Positions 43,567-54,705 of a DNA stretch of 64,000 nucleotides are shown here, piece after piece. Position 1 is the stretch's first letter. The number at the start of each line of letters is the position of its first letter. The position numbers were made by a program, and so were the translations under genes. The DNA is from Papilionanthe hookeriana x Papilionanthe teres (lineage: Eukaryota; Streptophyta; Magnoliopsida; Asparagales; Orchidaceae), in contig CM040422.1 of assembly GCA_022702705.1 (NCBI GenBank), positions 37,595,270 to 37,659,269 of the forward strand, read 5' to 3'. Under the pieces are notes generated by a model. The model was given only the letters and a program-made list of their open reading frames with translations. It was not told where the DNA came from and made no database searches.

Positions 43567-44980
43567 TATATATTTAGAAAAAGAAGAAAATTCATTCATC
43601 AAAAGTCAACAAAGTTACATACATCTAATAAAGGGAATATCAGTCAAATCCCCAAAATGTAAAAGTTTTAAGGGATCATCAGGTTTAACAGCAAAAATAA
43701 TCCTTTGAGTTGCAGTGGCATGTTTGACGACCGGTTGGCAAAGGTTGGTTACCTTCTCTAAAGATATGAGACCACTTAATGTTGAGAGAGCCAAATGTAG
43801 AGAGCAATGTTCTGTAAGGGTATACCAAATTCCAAGGAGGAGGAGATAATCCTTGTATTATATTAACCAGCTGCTGAGAATCAGATTCAATCCAGACAAA
43901 TTGGTAGTTCAAAGCTTTAGCAGTAATCAGGGCCCAATAAGCAGCTTGGAGTTCAGAGTGGAGAGCTGACTGTGAGATGATAGGAACTTGAAAGTACCAC
44001 AATAACTTACCTCCAGAATTTCTGCAAACTGCCCCAATTCCAGCAGCAGAGTTAGTGAAACTCCCATCTATATTTATTTTTATCCATGGTGGAGGTGGAA
44101 GGGACCACTTCAGCAATGAAGGTTTTCTTTTAATTGTGGGCTCCAACAGTGGCTTCTTACTTAGAAAATTGCAGCAGTTGGCCACCATATGATTAATACT
44201 ACAAGTTCTGTTGTCATACTTCACATGATTCCTATGCATCCAAACAAACCAGCAGATAACTAAAGGTAAATGGAACCATTTTTCATTTTTCCAGTCCTCC
44301 CAGCAAGCTTCCCAATTAAGCCAATTGTAATTGAGGTGGTTAAGATGGAATTGTTGTAAAACAGTAATCCACACCTGTTTAGTGTAAGTACAATGGAGAA
44401 AGAGGTGGGAAAAAGATTCTTCCCGAGCTTGACACAGCCAACATCTAGAAGCTAGTCTTAGTCCTTTGAGTTTTAAAATATCATCTAATGGAAGGTAATG
44501 ATGAAACATTCTCCAGCGAAGTAAGACATAGAGGGGGATAAAAGCCTGGTCAGATTTTCTCCCCAGTAGTATCAGAGCCAAAGTTGAAATGAGCTATGAA
44601 TCGTTTGATTGAAATAAATTTTATTAGAGCTGCCTGATATGATTCTATCGGGTATAGTTGGATTAATAGGGATTTGAATGATCCGTTGTATGCTCTCTTC
44701 ATCCAAAATTTCATTCGACTTGTTGACATTCCATTGATCCTCCATCCGTAAATCTGCATATTGTTAGTTGGTGATTGAAATCAGCGGTAAAATTTAAATT
44801 GTCGTCTCCTATCCAGTTGTCATAATAGAAATTCACCTCCCCCTTGCCCACTTCCCGACGAAATACGATTGGCCAGATCCCTAACTTTCAGCAAGCTTCT
44901 CCAGTGCTTATAATCCCCTTGTCTTGGTACTACAGAGTTTGGGTGAGCTTTCCAACAATATTTATCAAACAAGAATTTTG
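43567..44980 (-). mobile_element. LINE L4, 5'-truncated 3' part
   Basis: Minus-strand LINE from about 44980 to a 3' end near 43567. Its 5' side is cut at the TA tract 44981-45003; its 3' side meets the 5' end of L3. Only the end of ORF2 remains. Confidence 0.78.
43685..44975 (-). pseudogene. LINE ORF2 C-terminal part: zinc-binding region and RNase H (L4)
   Basis: From about 44975 it reads KYCWKAHPNSVVPRQGDY, WRSLLKVRDLANRIS, then, after frame changes, an open stretch of 298 codons (44581-43685): LPLDDILKLKGLRLASRCWL, CQAREESFSHLFLHCTYTKQ, KINIDGSFTNSAAGIGAVCR, ALHSELQAAYWALITAKALN, WIESDSQQLVNIIQ and WSHIFREGNQPL. RNase H residues D, E and D are present. It is the longest uninterrupted ORF in the window, probably because the insertion is younger; still only a fragment. 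Confidence 0.83.
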
Positions 44981-45003
44981 TATATATATATATATATATA
45001 TAT
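44981..45003. repeat. (TA)n microsatellite
   Basis: About 22 bp of TA between the truncated 5' end of L4 (minus) and the start of L5 (plus). Confidence 0.85.
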
Positions 45004-47280
45004 TACGAAGAAAGTGCTCGCTAGGGTTTGAGATTTACCCAAAAAGATTTACCTCGTCAAAAGCTGGAGGTAATTCTTTCAGATTCCAGCATATGTGGAC
45101 ACTTCATTTTAACTTTCTCACTGAAATTAAAAAAGTTTAGGTTTCTGTTTTTTGGGTAATCCCTGGACTAATTTATAGAAGCTCCAAAAGAAGGTCTCTA
45201 CACATCTTACGGGTTGGAATTGGGACACATTTGACAATGTCAATGAAAAATAAAAGTTGCTAAGGAGGAAGTATTTAAAGTAGAAGCTGCACTCCAAGCA
45301 GGTTTTAATTCAGAAACTGATCTCTATTTAGCTAATGAAAATCTTCTCTCATATATCAGGTAACATGACACCTTCCTCAAACAAGAAGCAACTATTACTA
45401 AATTCATTGAAGGGGATAGGAACTCTAGTTTTTATCATGCTTGTATCAACTATAAGAAAAAATGTAATATGGTGTTATCCATTACTAACTTACTTGGGCA
45501 TAAAATTACGTCTTCTGCTGATATTACCACTGATGCTGTGAAGTATTTTCAAACTCTATTTAGTAGTAGGTTGCCCTCCAGAAATCATATAGAGACTTCT
45601 CTCTTTACTGATTGCCAAGAATATGTCACAGGGCTAGATTTAGCTCAGATACCTTTGGAAGCAGAAATCAAAGCAGCCTTGGATTCAATTGATGGACATA
45701 AAAATACTAGACTAGATGGGTTCACTTCAACTTTTTTTTAAAACTTGATGGTCATTTATCAGTAAGGATGTTATACATGTTGTTCAAAACTTGTTTTATG
45801 ATGTGGATCCTCCAAGATCCTTCTCTTCAACAACCATTACTTTGATTCCAAAGAAAAACATCAGAAAGAGTTGGGGTATTTTAGAACTATCAGCTTAACC
45901 AATGTGATCTCCATGCTGCTTAGTAAAGTTCTAGTGTTTTGGCTTCAATCACATCTCCAGCTCTTAATCTAGGACAATCAGGATTCCTTTGTCAAAGGGA
46001 GGAGTACCTCTAGTAATATAGTGTTGGATCAAGAACTACTGTTAGACCATGACAGTAAATTCAGGGGGAATATTGTCATCTTTATGTTGGACATTAAGAA
46101 GGCATATGATACAATCAATTGGGAATTCATATTGGATACCTTATCTACTTGGGGCTTCCAGGCTGAATTCTTGCAGTTTATTAGGATATGGTTAAGATGT
46201 AATCCTCATTCAGTTCATGTGAATGGTAAAATTCAGGACTTCATGTGTGCTAATAGGGGAATTAAGCAAGGTTACCTCTTATCCCCCACAATCTTTATCT
46301 TAGCTTTTGACTACTTATCTATGCTACTACTATGTTTGTGAACTCTCCTTATCTGAATTATCATCACAAATCCAATGTTAGTATTATTCATCTCTCTTAT
46401 GCCGATGAAATAATCATTTTCTCAAATTTTTCCAAAGTTGTTGTTAAGGTGTTGTTTCAGAGTCTCACTCATTTTCAGAAATCTTCTGGTATGGATCTTA
46501 ATCATAAAAAATGGCAACTGTTTTTTTGTGCTAACACTAATGCTTATATTAAACATTGGATTTCTGATTATACTGGTTTCAACAATGCTTCCTTACCTAT
46601 TAATTATATTGGCGTGCAATTACTGAAGGGAAGGTCTAAGCAAACACAATTCAATGAAATTATAGACAGAACTCAGTCACAACTTCATTGCTGGACCAAC
46701 TATTTCCTGTGTTGTGGGGGGATAATTACCTTATCAAAAAGTATATTGACTGATATCCCTTCCTATGCCCTTCAAATGTTTATTTTGAAAAAGAGCACTC
46801 AGGTGCAGTTGCAGAGGATATTTAATAAATTTTTTCGTGCTGGTAAAAAAATAGTTTCATTGGCTCTCGTGGCAGAAATTTTGTAAGCCAATCCATGCTG
46901 AAGGATTGGGGTTCAAAAGCTTCCACCATCTCAGCACTATTAATTTTTTCAAATTGTGGATCAGATTTAAATCTCAAGACTGCCTGTGGGCATAGTTTAT
47001 GATGGGGAAGTATTGTAGAAATGTGCATCATACTCGTGTTATTTCAAAGTTGGGTAATTCCAGGCTTTGGACCAAGTTGTTAGCTGTAAGAAGTCAAGTG
47101 GAGGATCTCTTCATTTAGGAATTGGGAGTGGGGTAGATCAGTTTTTGGTTGGATAAAAGGGTTATGAATGGGTAAAACTGGCTTGTACCATTCCTAATCC
47201 AAACTATACCTCTCAAGTTAAAGATTACTAGTCTGATGACCATTAGAACTGCAAATGCTGAACACTATCCTTACCAATGA
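45004..47280 (+). mobile_element. LINE L5, central part of ORF2
   Basis: Plus-strand LINE with the end of the endonuclease, RT, and the beginning of the region after RT. It lacks ORF1, most of the endonuclease, RNase H and the tail. At about 47280 it meets the 3' region of element D. The first 90 bp match the fragment at 33831-33890. Confidence 0.8.
45060..47280 (+). pseudogene. LINE ORF2 fragment: endonuclease end and RT (L5)
   Basis: It reads AGGNSFRFQHMWTLHFNFLT, IKAALDSIDGHKNTRLDGFT, QDSFVKGRSTSSNIVLDQEL-type sequence, FMLDIKKAYDTINWEFILDT, GIKQGYLLSPTIFILAFDYL and then SYADEIIIF. The catalytic YADD is YADE, losing an Asp, unlike L2 and L3. LPINYIGVQLLKGRSKQTQF follows, then stops from 46885. 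Dead. Confidence 0.82.
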
Positions 47281-48351
47281 GTAAAATACTAAGATATTTA
47301 GATGATAGGAAATTCAAGAAAACACTATTTAGTAAAATACTAATTCATAAATATAAGTTTAGAAATATAATTAGGTTTTACCCTTTAGGTTGAATCCATT
47401 GAAGCCAATTTTTGATAAGGCATCTCCTCAAGCTTCTCCTCACTTTATGTTTTTCTTTTCTTTTCTTTTCTTTTTGTTTTTTTTAAGTGAGGATTACTGT
47501 ATCTGGATAGCCTGTTAATAATTTTGAACTTCAATTTCTCTTCCTAAATTTGAAACTTAAAATATTTCTTGGCTTATATATATTTCATAGCCTTTACTTT
47601 ATTGAGTTTCTATCCTTTCTTTTTCACTTAAATACTTAAGAATTTTTAATTTAAAAATATAGTTTTCCTTACTTTAAATAGTTTACTATATTCTTATTCC
47701 TTTTAACTAAATATCTTATTCCATTAATTAATTGAATTACTAGAAATATTTTCTTTAACTTTATATAATAATTAAATAAATTAACTCATGTTTATTGAAT
47801 TGAAAAACTACTATAGAAAATCATTTAATAATAATTTTTGAAAATAGAAATTGAGAACAATTTTAATAATTAAATTTGTATTTTTACCTTCCCCCAAACT
47901 TAAATTCTTCTATCTATACTACATAGTGAAAAAGGGAAAGTATATATTAAAATTCATCATACCTTTGAGCTTTAGGTATTTCTTTTCATTGAAATTTTTA
48001 TAGGCTTTTTCATTACTTACAGAACCTGTACTGTTTGTATTCTTCCACTATAATATTTAAAAGAAAGTGCAGGGATGAAATTTTAAAATAAGTATCAAAC
48101 ATAACAAAGAAAACTTAATCTATTACTACACATACATTTAAAACTTAAACAATACATTAAAGAAAGACTAACATCCTATATATATAAAAAATTACAACTA
48201 ATTTAACACACAAGAAATCTAACATCAATAACATAAACAAACATACCAACATCCATAGTCTCTAGAAAGTACGGAATAATCACATCCAAAATAATAAAGT
48301 TTCCCAAAATAACAACAAATCTAAACAAACCAAACAAACTAAACAAAAGCT
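47281..48351 (-). other. AT-rich 3' non-coding region of D with a polypurine-like tract
   Basis: On the minus strand AAGTTTGGGGGAAGG (about 47889-47903) resembles a polypurine tract, but no LTR follows. An A/G-rich stretch (about 47446-47486) next to GGCTATCCAGATACAGTAAT matches 17200-17280 and 23715-23811, so the homology with A and C extends to about 47281. No coding. Confidence 0.5.
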
Positions 48352-49541
48352 CTAATCTTCTGCATCAAAGTCCCAAGCTATGTCATCTCCACGATCTTCG
48401 GGATGAGAAGGTCGAGCGAGTGCAGTACTTGTGAATAACGGGGGCACTCGGGAAAGACAACATCTAAATCACCACTCCCATATCGACGCTCGGCCTCATA
48501 GTATGCAATCTCGTACTCGAATGTCGTCTGGAGATATTCATCTATCATAATCGTGTCTTCTCTCCGAGCCTCCGATCCTTTGATCTATATGCTCGAATCT
48601 TCTTTCCATATTTTCTCCAAATAACTCAAAACTCTTTCTAGTCGGGGTTAATTCATTCATCGGATCTTGAAGGGTAGGAGTGGTGTACTGGGGGTGGTTC
48701 ATAACTAGTAGAGGGTATATCTCTACTTGAAGAAGGTACATAATCCCTTGTCCCAGATCTCCATCCTTCGTGGGATTCATATTTCTTTATATTAGCCTGA
48801 GTAAGAGGTTTCATAGGTTCAATCCATTCCTCATCATCTCTTGCCTCTACTCCAGATAATTGGAAAAGTGCATAGATAAGACCAGGATGTCCTTGTCCTC
48901 CTCCACTTTCATTTCTAGCAGTGGCTAATATGTTTTTATATATAACATTTTCCACATTAATACTCTTACGGTTACGAATACAAAATTCGGAAGCTGCTTT
49001 CATCTCTTGTTACCTCACTATGGTGGTAGGTAGGTAACAAAGTAGAATAAATAAAATAATGTCAGGCTTTAGATGTTGCTTTTAGCATAGAAAGAGGGAA
49101 GTTTACCCGTTCTCGCTGCTTTATCTTCCAGACTACTTTCCCATCAGTGAGAAAGTCGATCACCTCTTCCAGTGGTCCTTCCATAGTTCCAAAAGTTTCA
49201 TATTCGCTGGTATAGGTTTCTCGTACTTCATAATAAGCGTTTATTCTAGCAGCATTGAAATCTACAAAATATCCTCTAACCTTTACCGGTGCATCTTCAG
49301 CCTGTGTTAAATTTGCATAAAATTCCTTTACTACTTCTACAGCTGCTCTGTTGGTAACGAAATAGAAATTTTCCCATCCTCGCTCCTGAAAGATTCGCTC
49401 AACTTCTCCTCCTGGATTCTTGAAAACTCGATCTTGAATGCATTTTCTTGCTTCTATGTTTTGAAAATATTGTGTTTGTGCTCTTGCATTAATGAATCGG
49501 GTTTCGTCATAATCTAATCGTCGCTTTTGTCGTGAAGCCAT
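48352..49541 (-). pseudogene. large accessory ORF 2 of D, putative plant transposon protein-like
   Basis: ATG at 49541 starts MASRQKRRLDYDETRFINAR. It continues with CIQDRVFKNPGGEVERIFQE, RGWENFYFVTNRAAVEVVKE, FYANLTQAED, VRGYFVDFNAARINAYYEVR, EVIDFLTDGKVVWKI, a stop near 49063, EFCIRNRKSINVENVIY, GGGQGHPGLIYALFQLSGVE and EEWIEPMKPLTQANIKKYES. A 1-nt shift lies near 49010 and another later. The acidic end is DDIAWDFDAED. It is the clear counterpart of 21607-22743, including basic start, RGWENFY, FYANL, FLTDGK and acidic tail. No membrane segment seen. Function unknown. Confidence 0.68.
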
Positions 49542-49549
49542 TTCTCGAT

Positions 49550-49750
49550 CTGTGAAATTTGCAAAAATCTTAACTAAACTCCAAAATATTACTAAGAAGG
49601 CTTCCTACAACAACTAAAATCCATTTAAATCAATTTTTATGAAATTCTTCTAAGTATTTTCTCTACATTTCGAAATTTTTCAAAATTCTCCAATGTTGAA
49701 GAAATCTATGGTGAAAATCAAAAATTTTTGCATAGGAGTGAAGCTCTTAC
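49550..49750 (-). other. candidate 5'-leader intron (D)
   Basis: On the minus strand TTG|GTAAGAGC starts at 49750 and AAATTTCACAG ends at 49550, 9 nt before the ATG. A CTATATTTG stretch (about 49880-49888) lies further upstream, directly after the palindrome cluster. Equivalent sites exist in C (21400-21604). Confidence 0.45.
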
Positions 49751-49898
49751 CAAGGGAAGATGATATCCGGTGTCAAAAAGTGTTCAAATCACCTCAAATC
49801 CGAGATCTCTCAAGCCCTAGGTCGTTTTTTTTGAAAATTTGAGGAAGGAGATGATGAATAGTGTCGGTTGATCGGTCAAATATAGGTCTTTTCGCGTT

Positions 49899-50047
49899 CT
49901 CGCTCTCAGCGAGATTTTTCTTGCCGTCGACGAGCTAATTAGTTTCACAAGGCAAAAGTTTCGGGAAAAATCCGCCGTCAGCGAGCTCGGTTTCGCTGTC
50001 AGCGGGTTTTCTCGCTATCAGCGAGATAATTCTCGCCGTCGGCGAGC
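49899..50047 (-). promoter_or_regulatory. cluster of six CTCGCYGTCRGCGAG-type palindromes (D, before accessory ORF 2)
   Basis: Units CTCGCTCTCAGCGAG, CTTGCCGTCGACGAG, CCGCCGTCAGCGAG, TTCGCTGTCAGCGGG, CTCGCTATCAGCGAG and CTCGCCGTCGGCGAG; the last is perfect except for the central T. They come in three pairs. The cluster sits about 360 bp before the ATG at 49541. Confidence 0.64.
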
Positions 50048-50587
50048 ACCCAAAAATTTTAAATTTTTGAAATTTGTCAATCATTTTCAACCTTTTATTG
50101 CCCTTAATCAATCTTCCGATCACTTAATTTAATAATAATACGAAGATTAGATACTTATACTCACAAAAAGTCACACAACACAAACAATATAACTTTATAT
50201 GTGAAATCCATGAGATTTATAACTTCACACTAATAACTTAACACATACTTAACTTAAATGTTCAAATCCATAATACTCAGTATCGCAATCCACACCACAA
50301 CACTCTAAATGCTGAGACATAACAATTTACATAAAATCTCATCAAATCTGAGATGATCAAATCAAAGTTCGACTCATAATAAAACCTAACTCCAAATCAA
50401 ACATATATATATGCAAATATAACATAAACATAAAAATCTTTCCTACTCTTCAGTGTCTAAACTAACATCTTCTCTGATATTTCCGATGCAACGCAGGTGC
50501 ACAAATAAATTGTAGAAAGGCCTTAAAGGGAATTATGCAGTAGATTCTTCATTAATCCATCCTTTCTGTCTTAGTAGATGAATAAAA
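50048..50587 (-). other. AT-rich spacer between the accessory ORFs of D
   Basis: T-rich on the minus strand, comparable with 20759-21150 in C. No coding and no RNA gene seen. Confidence 0.45.
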
Positions 50588-51556
50588 CTAGCCTCCGGAT
50601 GTCCGAGTATGATCAAAGTGCTCCTTCATTCTCCAATCGATATGATTAGACATATCGGAGATATTATCGATGGAATTCATCACATTTTGCAATTCTTTCT
50701 CCAATCCTTTAATCTTCTTCGAGAATGAAATTAGTCTTATCGGTAAAGGGCCTTGCTAAAGGATTGTTTTGTGATGTCTGTCGGAAATAATGGTAATCTC
50801 ATCATTGTTATCCAAAGTGGGAAACATATCGGTAGGATCCAGGTGGTTTCCATGGTAAAAGTACTTTTCCCAAGCCTCATAAGAAATTTGGTACTGCTTG
50901 CATAAAGAAAATATAGTAGATGGGTGTCCAAGTCCATGCATCGACCCATGCACGATTAATCCCGATACGGAATTTACTATTATTGATCCAACATCGATAA
51001 GTAATCCAATTTGAATACAGTAGTTTAAAATAGTGCATTCCTTTGAAACTTTATTTACTCTCATGGTAGGTAAAAATTTTGATGATATAAACAAATGTCA
51101 GTGCTTTGAGACAGGGTTAAGAAGTGATGCAGAAAAATTAACATACCCGTCTTCTCGTAACTCCCAATCATCTTGTTCGTCGGTCAGGTATCTATAGATT
51201 TCGTTCATATTGTATCTTGAAGGCACAAAGTTGGAATAATTACAAACAGAGGTATTTTCTATAGAAAACAATTCATTTATCCTTGCAGGAGTAAATGTTA
51301 CCCATCTTCCTCTGACGTACACATTTCCATTATTGATCGCATGTAAATTAGAGTAAAACTCTTTAACTACTGGTATAACTACAGCGGATGTCGTATAACA
51401 AAATACCTCCCAATGCCGCTATGCGATCATTTCTTCGATTTTTGTAGTAGAATTCTCTACTCCTCTATTGACGAATCCTCTTTCTTTAATAAGTCTTTTC
51501 TTCATCAAGCCTTTGTTGAAGATTCGCTGTGCCTTCGAACTGACGAATTTTCTCCG
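50588..51556 (-). pseudogene. large accessory ORF 1 of D, putative plant transposon protein-like
   Basis: Minus-strand reading from about 51556: KFVSSKAQRIFNKGLMKKRL, IKERGFVNRGVENSTTKIEE, MIA, a TAG stop, RHWEVFCYTTSAVVIPVVKE, FYSNLHAINNGNVYVRGRWV, TFTPARINELFSIENTSVCN, EIYRYLTDEQDDWELREDGY, VNFSASLLNP, CTILNYCIQIGLLIDVGSII, LGHPSTIFSLCKQYQISYEA and a helical end LEKELQNVMNSIDNISDMSN. The start is uncertain. It is a diverged paralogue of the ORF at 48352 in the same element. The end may correspond to the 134-codon ORF of A and C. Role unknown. Confidence 0.62.
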
Positions 51557-51745
51557 GTTGAAAACTTCAGTTTTTGTGGTTTCTAAGAATTTGGTGGCTA
51601 TTTTAGATGGAAAGAATTAGTCTCTAGTCGTTCCTAAGGAAGAAAATGGTGTAAAATCGGATTTGGAATAATTTCTTATGAAGGAATGGCTTAGATCCGT
51701 CCAAAACCGCACGAAAAATCTTTAAGAAACCAAATTTTCAACTTC

Positions 51746-51853
51746 CTCGCCGTCGGTGGGAAGTTCCTCGCCGTCAGCGACTTAGTTTTTAAATTGACTG
51801 AAGTAATGGTCCACGATCTCACTGTCAGCGGGCTCGAGCTCGCTGTCAGCGAG
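51746..51853 (-). promoter_or_regulatory. cluster of four CTCGCYGTCRGCGAG-type palindromes (D, before accessory ORF 1)
   Basis: CTCGCCGTCGGTGGG with CTCGCCGTCAGCGAC, then CTCACTGTCAGCGGG with CTCGCTGTCAGCGAG. Two pairs, between integrase and accessory ORF 1, the place of 14896-14935 and 20113-20150 in A and C. Confidence 0.63.
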
Positions 51854-52039
51854 ATTCGTAAAAATCGCCCATTTTTGCTGCGAGTCCGAATATTTTACGA
51901 TCTCATCGAATAGGTTCGATTTTGTGATGATTCTAATAAAAATTTGAGTAGTAAGATTTGTTTTAAAAATATTAACTCACTAATATGTAGATATTTAAAA
52001 ATAAAACACTACTATGGGTTACCTCCCATAAAGCGCTTG
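51854..52039 (-). other. short non-coding stretch after integrase (D)
   Basis: It includes the conserved GGGTTACCTCCCATAAAGCG (from 52017), the reverse complement of the stretch after integrase in A and C. Confidence 0.45.
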
Positions 52040-52579
52040 GTTTAATGTCGTCAGCCCGACCTAATTTAGTTAGTGTTCAGGTTGACTAAGCATTAAAACC
52101 TCTTTAAAATTTAGTCTTCTATTTTCGAAATATGGTTTTAATCTATGTCCATTTACATTAAATCTATGTCCTGTATTTGGATCTTCAATTTCTATAGTTT
52201 CATATGAAAATATTTGAGTTATGGTGAAAAGTCATAACCATCGGGATTTCAATTTCCCAGGAAATAATTTCAATCTAGTGTTATAAAGCAAAACTTCTTG
52301 TCATGGTTCAAAATTTCTCTGATTAATCTTCCGATCATGCCATAATTTCATTCTTTCTTTATAAATCCTATCATTATCATATGATTTGTTTCTTAGTTCT
52401 TCCAATTAATTTAATTGCAATAATCTCTTCTCACCAGCTTCTTTCATGTTATAATTAAATTCTTTAATCTCCCAATATGCTTTATGTTCTAATTCAACTG
52501 GTAAGTGGTAAGTTTTTCCATATATAAGCCTATAAGGAGTCATTCCAATTGGAGTTTTATAAGCAGACTTGTATGCCCA
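52040..52579 (-). pseudogene. integrase C-terminal part (D)
   Basis: It reads AYKSAYKTPIGMTPYRLIYG, KTYHLPVELEHKAYWEIKEF, NYNMKEAGEKRLLQLN, then past stops LWHDRKINQRNF-type sequence and the C-terminal domain with VNGHRLKPYFE-type ending near 52120. It continues integrase from 60032; the 7452-bp insertion lies between the Trp-Ala and Tyr-Lys codons, and the frame is right once the insertion and one GCCCA are discounted. Confidence 0.8.
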
Positions 52580-52771
52580 TGTCGGCATATTTTTAGGTTG
52601 TGTGTTTTATTTTGAAAAGGGGGTCGCCTAACAGAAGTTGTCGGCGAATTTTTAATTTAATTTAAATAAATAATTTTGAAAAGTAGTATTTGATTTTAAA
52701 AATAATTTTAAATTTGAAGGTTTTAAGATATGAGATTAAACCGATCTCACATCCCAAATAGTTTATATAAA

Positions 52772-52838
52772 CGAGCACCGAACCACGGACCGTGTATCTA
52801 TCCCCAAGGATAGACACATTTGCTTGACGGTGGGGCTC
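52772..52838. other. long imperfect hairpin near the left end of the insertion
   Basis: The outer arms CGAGCACCG and CGGTGGGGCTCG pair, and inside them TGTATCTATCC and GGATAGACACA form a second stem with a CCAA loop. About 67 nt in all. It is not a tRNA by layout. Confidence 0.5.
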
Positions 52839-53697
52839 GATTAAATAAACTAGAAGATTTGTGACATCCGTTTGGTACTGTGAACCAACTTTATAAGCCG
52901 ACAAATTCCCTGCTTAATATGAAAGCATTAAACGGGGTTTATATTACCAGGTTCTTTAAAATTCCCTATAAGGGCAAGCCCCTATAGTTAATTACATCTT
53001 AAGTGATGAGAATCACCTAAGAAAAATCTCGATAATAATCGATAATTTTGCTCTCAAGAATTTCAAAGTTTAAGTTTTCGAGGATTGAATTTTGGAATTT
53101 CGATAGGGAATGGATCAAATTTGGAACATTTTGTTTTGGGAATCCAAAGGAAGAAAAGTAGGAGAAATCACAGATTCGAAGCGAACTTCGGTAATTTCCC
53201 GACTATCCTATTGTTTGGCTTGAATTTAGGAAAGTCCTAATGTTTGTTTAATGTTTTGATCTTGCTAATTTTTATTAATTAGGGCTTATATTTGTATGAT
53301 AAAATCAAACAAATAGCCTCGAAGATGTGAGGGTTTATGGTCGTATCGGAAGACTACCTCGGAATCCTAAGACCGGTTAGGGCTTAATCTGCAATGCAAG
53401 TGCCTAACGGAGAGTTGAGAATTTATGTTGCACCAGGCAGACTACCTCGAAGTCCTATGGCTTTGTTATTTAATTCTAGGAAAGTTTTGTTGAAGTAGAC
53501 TCGGGTTTTGCGATGACGATGGTCATGCTTGCCCACCATGCCCCGAGCTCCTTGTTGTTGCGGAGGTTTAGTTTTAGAAGTCATAAATCGAGGGATGAGA
53601 AAAGTGTTTTGGTTTAGAGAAAATCTTAATTTCTAAATGTTTTCAATATTTTAATTAAAACAAATCTTAAAGTTGATTATAACGACACCGGTTAAGA
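52839..53697. other. non-coding part of the insertion
   Basis: Mixed AT-rich sequence without long ORFs or recognisable motifs. The moderately GC-rich piece at about 53500-53560 has a local inverted repeat (GATGGTCATGC with GCCCACCATG). Confidence 0.35.
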
Positions 53698-53866
53698 TCC
53701 CACGGTTCCATCCTTCAGGCATCATTATTTTTATCGGATTCACTTAGTCCGGATGAATTTGCTAAACTCAGCTGAATGAGTTCCACACTTTCATTTAGAC
53801 CGTGGGAAATCCCGTTAGCAACACGTAGGTTACATCATCCGAGGTATTCCCGATCATCCAACGGGA
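53698..53866. repeat. nested inverted repeats in the insertion
   Basis: TCCCACGGT (53698-53706) pairs with ACCGTGGGA (53799-53807). Next to it, TCCCGTT (53810-53816) pairs with AACGGGA (53860-53866). Shorter pairs around GTCCGGATGAA and CATCCGAGG lie inside. A multi-arm folded RNA or DNA is possible. Confidence 0.5.
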
Positions 53867-54705
53867 CGTTTTAATTTAGTTGTAATTGTAGTTTTGTGTT
53901 CGTTTGTGATTAAATTTTGAGTTGTTTTATATTTTGAAATGTTGTGGCGGTGAATTTTATCTTGCAATGACTTTTAACTTAGTTTTGGTTTCAGTTTTAG
54001 GGACTATCCTAAAGGTGTGGGTTTTCATGCAACAGTTGTTTATCATGCAAGAAAAGTAAGTGCGATGTGATTAATGAAATTGCAAATAATGTAAATTGCA
54101 AAAAAGTAAATTGCAATAAAATAAAAGCGTACCTGGAGGGTCTTCCCGTCATCCCAAGCTGCACTTAAAACACAATTAGAATATTTAAGCAAGTTCCTAG
54201 GTAAAGCTAAGGTAAGGGTTATGGTTTTCTACCAAATTCCTAATCCTATGGCTAGTCATTTCCTATGACGTCTAGATTCCTTGTGTTTTTGTTTGAAGAC
54301 GATTTTCTTCATCAAAGAACAATTAAATTCAATTGTTCTTATAAACATCCTATCATATTGAGAAAGTGTTTAAGAAGAATCTTAAACATCTTTTCAATAT
54401 TGCTAGAATTGTTTTAATCCAAATGGATTCAATTACACGAATGAATTAATCGTCCAAGAATCTCAAGTTTTGTTATCTTGCTCGATGAACTAGGACATTT
54501 GAATATCCTATAGGTGAAGTAACATTTCATTTAATATTACGTTTAGGAGTTATGATAACTAAAGCTTTTGAGGGTAAATTGGTGTTCAAATGGTTTGTGA
54601 TTTAGTTTAATTTCCATTAATGGGTTTAAATTTGGAATAGTGTTCAAGTTATTTTAGATTTATTTTGAATTCTTTATGTCCTGGGTGATGTTATATAATT
54701 CAACT
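53867..54705. other. AT-rich non-coding part of the insertion
   Basis: No coding or RNA gene seen. Confidence 0.35.

Larger units (their letters stand above)
47281..52579 (-). mobile_element. Athila-type element D, 3' half (integrase end and accessory ORFs)
   Basis: The minus-strand continuation of 64000-60032 after the 7.45-kb insertion: integrase C-terminus, two palindrome clusters each followed by an accessory ORF, and an AT-rich 3' region to about 47281. Both insertion flanks carry GCCCA. No 3' LTR is present; LINE L5 takes over. It is laid out like A and C but with two large accessory ORFs instead of one large and one small. Confidence 0.82.

Noticed and set aside
44562..44580. Primer-binding-site-like AGTATCAGAGCC (tRNA-Met type)
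   Set aside because: It lies inside LINE L4 ORF2 coding with no LTR next to it; a chance match.
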